The notes beneath the pieces were generated by a model. That model saw nothing but the letters and a program-made list of their open reading frames with translations, did not search any database and was not told where the DNA came from. A stretch of DNA of 64,000 nucleotides, taken from Shewanella subflava (GTDB lineage Bacteria > Pseudomonadota > Gammaproteobacteria > Enterobacterales > Shewanellaceae). Positions 60,636 to 64,000 of the stretch are shown here, piece by piece (the first letter of the stretch is position 1; each line of letters opens with the position of its first letter). The position numbers were made by a program, and so were the translations under genes. The stretch is from the NCBI RefSeq assembly GCF_025971955.1, contig NZ_JAPDMX010000002.1, forward strand, positions 265,871 to 329,870. Direction: 5' to 3'.

Positions 60636-61679
60636 TTAAATTAACTCGGCCAACATGGCATCGTTGTAATCAACGACCGCTTCGCCTTGGCGCACTTTGG
60701 CAACATAATCAGGGTTTGCAATAAAGGGGCGTCCAATAGCCAGCAAATCGAACTTGTTCGCTGCAATAGCTTCTGCACCCGTTTGCGCTGTATAGCTTCC
60801 CACGCCAACTAATGTGCCGGTGTAGACTTGACGTAAGTAACTTGACACTCGCCCGTCTAAATAATCAAATTCCATCGCATCATCAAATATTCCTGCATGG
60901 ACAAATGCGATATCACGTTTTGCCACTTCAGGCAGTAAGTAATCAAATACGGCACGATCTCGCTTATCGGCTGCCATATTGAAGTAAGCACCTGGTGACA
61001 AACGTAATCCCGTGCGTTCTGCACCAATACGCGCCACAATCGCATCCAATACTGCTAATGCAAAGCGCGACATATTTTCAGGAGTTTGGCCATATTCATC
61101 TTCACGGCGGTTACTGTCATGATGTAAAAATTGATCGATTAAATAGCCGTTTGCCCCGTGAATTTCAACGCCATCAAAACCAGCATCAATCGCATTTGCA
61201 GCAGCTTGTGCATAATCTTTTACTAATAACTCAATGTCAGCCTTGGTTGCGGCTTTGGGTGTTTGGTAAGTCAGCTCACGCATTCTTGGTACACTGCCCT
61301 CAACCGCAATGGCTGAAGCTGATAACACATCACCACCATCAAAAAAGTGCGGATGTGCAACGCGTCCGGTATGCCATAACTGCGCAAATATTTTCCCACC
61401 ATTGGCATGAACGGCATCGGTGACAACTTTCCAACCTTGAATTTGCTCAGCGCTGAATAAGCCAGGAGTATTCGGATAACCTTGCCCATCAGGACGAATA
61501 ATAGTCGCTTCGCTGATAATTAATCCGGCTTCTGCACGACGTGCGTAATAGTCAGCCATTTGTTGAGTCGGAACTAAGTTAGCATCGGCCATACAGCGCG
61601 TAAGTGGCGCCATAATAATTTTATTGGCTAAGGTTAAGGTGTTATTTAGTGCATAAGGTTGAAATAAATTGGCTGACAT
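60636..61679 (-). CDS. nemA: Old Yellow Enzyme alkene/N-ethylmaleimide reductase
   Basis: 347 residues from ATG 61679 with an AGGAG site 6-8 nt upstream; the frame continues to 61736 but that part holds operators. FMN-dependent TIM-barrel reductase of electrophilic alkenes and nitro compounds. Landmarks are IIMAPLTRCMAD, AQLWHTGRVAHP, HGANGYLIDQFLHHDSNRRED and RLSPGAYFNM. Divergent from a TetR regulator, as in the nemRA system of E. coli, so it is likely induced by reactive electrophiles. Confidence 0.92.
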   Translation of the reverse strand: MSANLFQPYALNNTLTLANKIIMAPLTRCMADANLVPTQQMADYYARRAEAGLIISEATIIRPDGQGYPNTPGLFSAEQIQGWKVVTDAVHANGGKIFAQLWHTGRVAHPHFFDGGDVLSASAIAVEGSVPRMRELTYQTPKAATKADIELLVKDYAQAAANAIDAGFDGVEIHGANGYLIDQFLHHDSNRREDEYGQTPENMSRFALAVLDAIVARIGAERTGLRLSPGAYFNMAADKRDRAVFDYLLPEVAKRDIAFVHAGIFDDAMEFDYLDGRVSSYLRQVYTGTLVGVGSYTAQTGAEAIAANKFDLLAIGRPFIANPDYVAKVRQGEAVVDYNDAMLAELI

Positions 61680-61693
61680 GGACGGCTCCTTTC

Positions 61694-61759
61694 TTGAATA
61701 TGCATTCAAGATAATCTTATTTGAATGATCATTCAACTAGTTTTTGAATGTTTATTCAA
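61694..61759. promoter_or_regulatory. Three palindromic operators in the reductase/TetR intergenic region
   Basis: TTGAATATGCATTCAA (61694-61709), TTGAATGATCATTCAA (61721-61736, perfect palindrome) and TTGAATGTTTATTCAA (61744-61759). The consensus TTGAAT-N4-ATTCAA with this size is typical of TetR-family operators. They lie between the divergent starts. Confidence 0.85.
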
Positions 61760-61827
61760 AATTGGTTAGACTCTGCGGGAGTCATCCATCATTCATCGCT
61801 AATTGTTGATAGTTTAAGAGAGCCTGT

Positions 61828-62409
61828 ATGAGAAACGCAGAGTTTGATCGCCAAGCCGTTCTTCGCGCTGCTATGCGAGCATTTTTGGTAAAAGGTTATG
61901 CAAAAACCAGCATGGCCGATTTAACCAAAGCGACGGGATTACATCCGGGGTCAATTTATTGCGCATTTGAAAACAAAAAAGGTCTACTTATAGCTGCAAT
62001 TGGTCAATATCATGATGATCGCAGTGCTCAATTCCAACAATTATTTGCTAACAACAATAACCCATTACATAACTTAAAAGCTTATCTAGATGGCATAGTG
62101 CAAGAATGTTTAAGTTGTGATGCCACCCAAGCTTGCTTGTTAACTAAAGCGTTAAGTGAAGTGGGTGAACAGGATGAAGATATTCATCAACTGATCCACC
62201 GTAACCTTCATGCCTGGCAGCAAGGTATTGAACAGGTACTTAACATGGCAAAATCACAAAGGTTAATACCTGCAGATACCAATAGTCAGGTTCAGGCACA
62301 ATTCTTAATGATGGGAATATACGGCTTACGTACTTTTGGTCACACCGAACCTAACGCTGCAGTGTTGCAACCTCTTGCAGATAAGCTATTTAGCAGTTTA
62401 TTGAATTGA
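61828..62409 (+). CDS. nemR: TetR-family regulator, NemR-like
   Basis: 193 residues. N-terminal helix-turn-helix: FDRQAVLRAAMRAFLVKGYA then KTSMADLTKATGLHPGSIYC AFENKKGLL, the TetR pattern. The C-terminal ligand domain contains cysteines at EECLSCDATQACLL, where reactive-cysteine sensing would be expected (E. coli NemR uses Cys106). Divergent from the reductase and probably self-regulating through the three palindromes. Confidence 0.88.
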   Translation: MRNAEFDRQAVLRAAMRAFLVKGYAKTSMADLTKATGLHPGSIYCAFENKKGLLIAAIGQYHDDRSAQFQQLFANNNNPLHNLKAYLDGIVQECLSCDATQACLLTKALSEVGEQDEDIHQLIHRNLHAWQQGIEQVLNMAKSQRLIPADTNSQVQAQFLMMGIYGLRTFGHTEPNAAVLQPLADKLFSSLLN

Positions 62410-62425
62410 TGCCATAAACAGCAAA

Positions 62426-62446
62426 AATGACACAGATTGTGTCATT
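62426..62446 (+). terminator. Hairpin downstream of nemR-like gene
   Basis: Perfect AATGACACA / TGTGTCATT stem with a 3-nt loop, 17 bp after the stop, without a clear T-run. Confidence 0.5.
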
Positions 62447-62542
62447 GTTAACATCAGAAGATGCACGGCGCAGTAAAACTATTCAGCAATATTGCGCCAT
62501 GTTTATCCATAATTAAATGACTGATATCGTTATCAAATAACG

Positions 62543-62797
62543 TTAACCAATGACTTTTTGAGAGTAAACTCGCTCACCTAATGCGTTCAAGATGGTACAT
62601 TCACCTTCTAATACCGCAATGATTGATTTACCACGACGAAAGCTTTCAGGGATCATCACCCGACCAGATGGACTAATCGTTAAGTCAGATAATACGGCAT
62701 TGTGCATTTCTAGGCCGACCGGCGCGTCATAATACAATACCGTCACGATAGCTGATGTTGGCTCACTTTTTGTGTCTTGCTTCGTTTCAGGTTTCAT
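62543..62797 (-). CDS. TIGR02922-family protein (DUF2375-like)
   Basis: 84 residues. After a polar N-terminus comes VTVLYYDAPVGLEMHNAVLS, then SPSGRVMIPESFRRGKSIIAVLEGECTILNALGERV, the pattern of the small TIGR02922/DUF2375 family of marine gammaproteobacteria. Function unknown. The gene is isolated. Confidence 0.85.
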   Translation of the reverse strand: MKPETKQDTKSEPTSAIVTVLYYDAPVGLEMHNAVLSDLTISPSGRVMIPESFRRGKSIIAVLEGECTILNALGERVYSQKVIG

Positions 62798-63144
62798 TCT
62801 TGACTCTCATACCAACATGATTGTGGTTAAGTGTGGGATTAACTCGTCAATATTCCTTATTGAATCAAGCAATCATAACCATTTTAAATTGTTATGGTCT
62901 CCGGTTCTTAAAGGAGAACACTGTTACATTTGATAATATGCTGTTTCAAGCTTGAATCCTATAGTAAATCGATTAATTATTGCCAATTCATATAATGTAG
63001 CCATTTAGTGATCCATCTGTGGCATCTAAATGGTTAAATTTAGATTATCTCCACGATTTTTAAGAGCACATCTAAACAGCTCGGCAGATTCCTGCTAGAA
63101 TCGGGGAAAATTTATAGTCTTATCATTCAAAAAACGAGATTAAG
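62798..63144. other. Intergenic region between the TIGR02922 gene and the YebC gene
   Basis: 347 bp, AT-rich. A weak dyad CATAAC..GTTATG lies near 62875-62900. No gene; it should contain the divergent promoters. Confidence 0.5.
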
Positions 63145-63864
63145 ATGGGCAGAGCATACCAAAACAGAAAAGAGTCCATGGCCAAAACCGCTGGCCAAAA
63201 GACACGCATTTACTCACGTTACGGTAAAGAGATTTACATTTGTGCTAAAAGTGGTGTTGACCCTGATGGCAACTTGGCGCTACGAAGCCTAATAGCCCGC
63301 GCAAAGAAAGATCAAGTCCCTGCACATGTCATTGAACGTGCAATTGAAAAAGCCCGTGGCGGTGGCGGTGAAGATTACGATACTGCCCGCTATGAAGGTT
63401 TTGGCCCTGGTGGCTGCATGGTGATTGTCGACTGCTTGACTGATAACGGCAACCGAACTTTTACTCAAGTTCGCCAAGCGTTTGTTAAAAATGATGCCAA
63501 ACTAGGTAGCCCAGGAACTGTTGGGCATATGTTTGAACATCAAGCCGTATTTGTGTTTGATGGTGATGACGATGACGCGATTTTAGAGCTGCTTATGATG
63601 GCTGATGTCGACGTTACCGATGTAGAGCTTGAAGATGGCATTATCAGTGTATTTACACCGGTATCTGAATTTAACAATGCCCGTACAGCGCTAACAGAAG
63701 CTTTTCCAGACATTGATTTCAAGGTAGAAAACTTAGCGTTCGTTCCACAAACCATGACTGAAATCAGCGGCGAAGATGTCGAAAGCTTTGAAAAGTTTTT
63801 AGCTGCATTAGATGACTGCGATGACGTACAAAACGTGTATCACAATGCTGAAATTAACGAATAA
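63145..63864 (+). CDS. YebC/PmpR-family protein (YeeN-like)
   Basis: 239 residues, starting [20 protein letters not shown], with [40 protein letters not shown] and the Gly stretch [22 protein letters not shown]. YebC-family proteins were long annotated as transcription regulators; some family members act at the ribosome on proline-rich nascent chains. The MGRAY start marks the YeeN subgroup. The reading frame is complete. Confidence 0.93.
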   Translation: MGRAYQNRKESMAKTAGQKTRIYSRYGKEIYICAKSGVDPDGNLALRSLIARAKKDQVPAHVIERAIEKARGGGGEDYDTARYEGFGPGGCMVIVDCLTDNGNRTFTQVRQAFVKNDAKLGSPGTVGHMFEHQAVFVFDGDDDDAILELLMMADVDVTDVELEDGIISVFTPVSEFNNARTALTEAFPDIDFKVENLAFVPQTMTEISGEDVESFEKFLAALDDCDDVQNVYHNAEINE

Positions 63865-63953
63865 ATACCTTATTGAATCTAAACTGTATTCGGTTTGATC
63901 CCATAAACAAAAAACGCAGCCTCAGCTGTAATGCCGATCAGATAAGCACTTTT

Positions 63954-63973
63954 TAGATCGGTTGACCGATCTA
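63954..63973. repeat. Palindrome near the right edge
   Basis: TAGATCGG / CCGATCTA with loop TTGA. No T-run follows, so it is not a standard terminator; it may belong to a repeat that continues beyond the window. Confidence 0.4.
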
Positions 63974-64000
63974 CTGGTTGATGTATAAAGGCCTGCAACA

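Noticed and set aside
1..64000. CRISPR array or complete insertion sequence
   Set aside because: No regularly spaced direct repeats and no transposase gene were seen anywhere in the window; the only tRNA-like element is tmRNA and its att fragments.

Overview
The window looks like a chromosome segment of a marine gammaproteobacterium, most probably a Shewanella. The grounds are the gene content and order (aceB-aceA, a borosin-type methyltransferase/precursor pair, bamE, rnfH-ratA, smpB-ssrA), moderately AT-rich DNA, and families typical of that genus (NrfJ-like protein, HDOD/GAF and GGDEF/EAL proteins, TIGR02922). This is inference from the sequence alone; no database search was run.

Layout. 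1-5,330: rlmN (cut by the left edge), a CNNM/CBS membrane protein, a 5'-nucleotidase-family metallophosphatase, an NrfJ-like protein, a GNAT acetyltransferase and a DUF3820 protein. 6,070-8,930: an orphan ParA ATPase with an overlapping ribbon-helix-helix partner, an MtfA-like peptidase and an exported NTF2-like protein. 9,000-13,850: an HDOD/GAF protein and the glyoxylate-shunt genes aceB-aceA. 15,390-18,250: a three-gene minus-strand unit made of a tetrapyrrole-methylase-fold peptide methyltransferase, a 70-residue precursor-like protein and a TPR-GGDEF diguanylate cyclase; this resembles a split borosin RiPP system. 18,750-21,435: bamE, rnfH-ratA, smpB and tmRNA (ssrA).

21,391-54,566 is an apparently complete P2-superfamily (HP1/K139-like) myovirus prophage inserted in the 3' end of ssrA. 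It is bounded by a 48-bp direct repeat and has arm-type TGTCCACA repeats near both ends. From left to right it carries baseplate and tail genes, lysis genes, tail tube and sheath, head genes and the divergent terminase/portal pair. A HicBA module and the late activator ogr follow, then a leftward replication operon (HUH initiator gpA, exonuclease, CII, Cox). At the right end are a rightward CI repressor, a small cargo block (zinc-ribbon protein, coiled-coil membrane protein, DUF4177, YidD, others) and the integrase. Two canonical -1 slippery heptamers are visible. One is in the expected tail-assembly-chaperone position. The other would fuse an unusual coiled-coil head-region protein to the small terminase subunit, whose frame has no standard start codon.

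54,567-64,000 returns to host DNA: a YjdM/PhnA zinc-ribbon protein, a small ribbon-helix-helix protein, a membrane GGDEF/EAL protein with a periplasmic domain resembling the AMPK/CBM48 glycogen-binding fold, and a leucine-rich-repeat protein kinase. An Old Yellow Enzyme reductase with a divergent TetR regulator and three palindromic operators follows, then a TIGR02922 protein and a YebC-family protein. Two families of dispersed non-coding repeats (three copies of about 195 bp, two copies of about 90 bp) and one 261-bp MITE-like element lie in the host intergenic regions.
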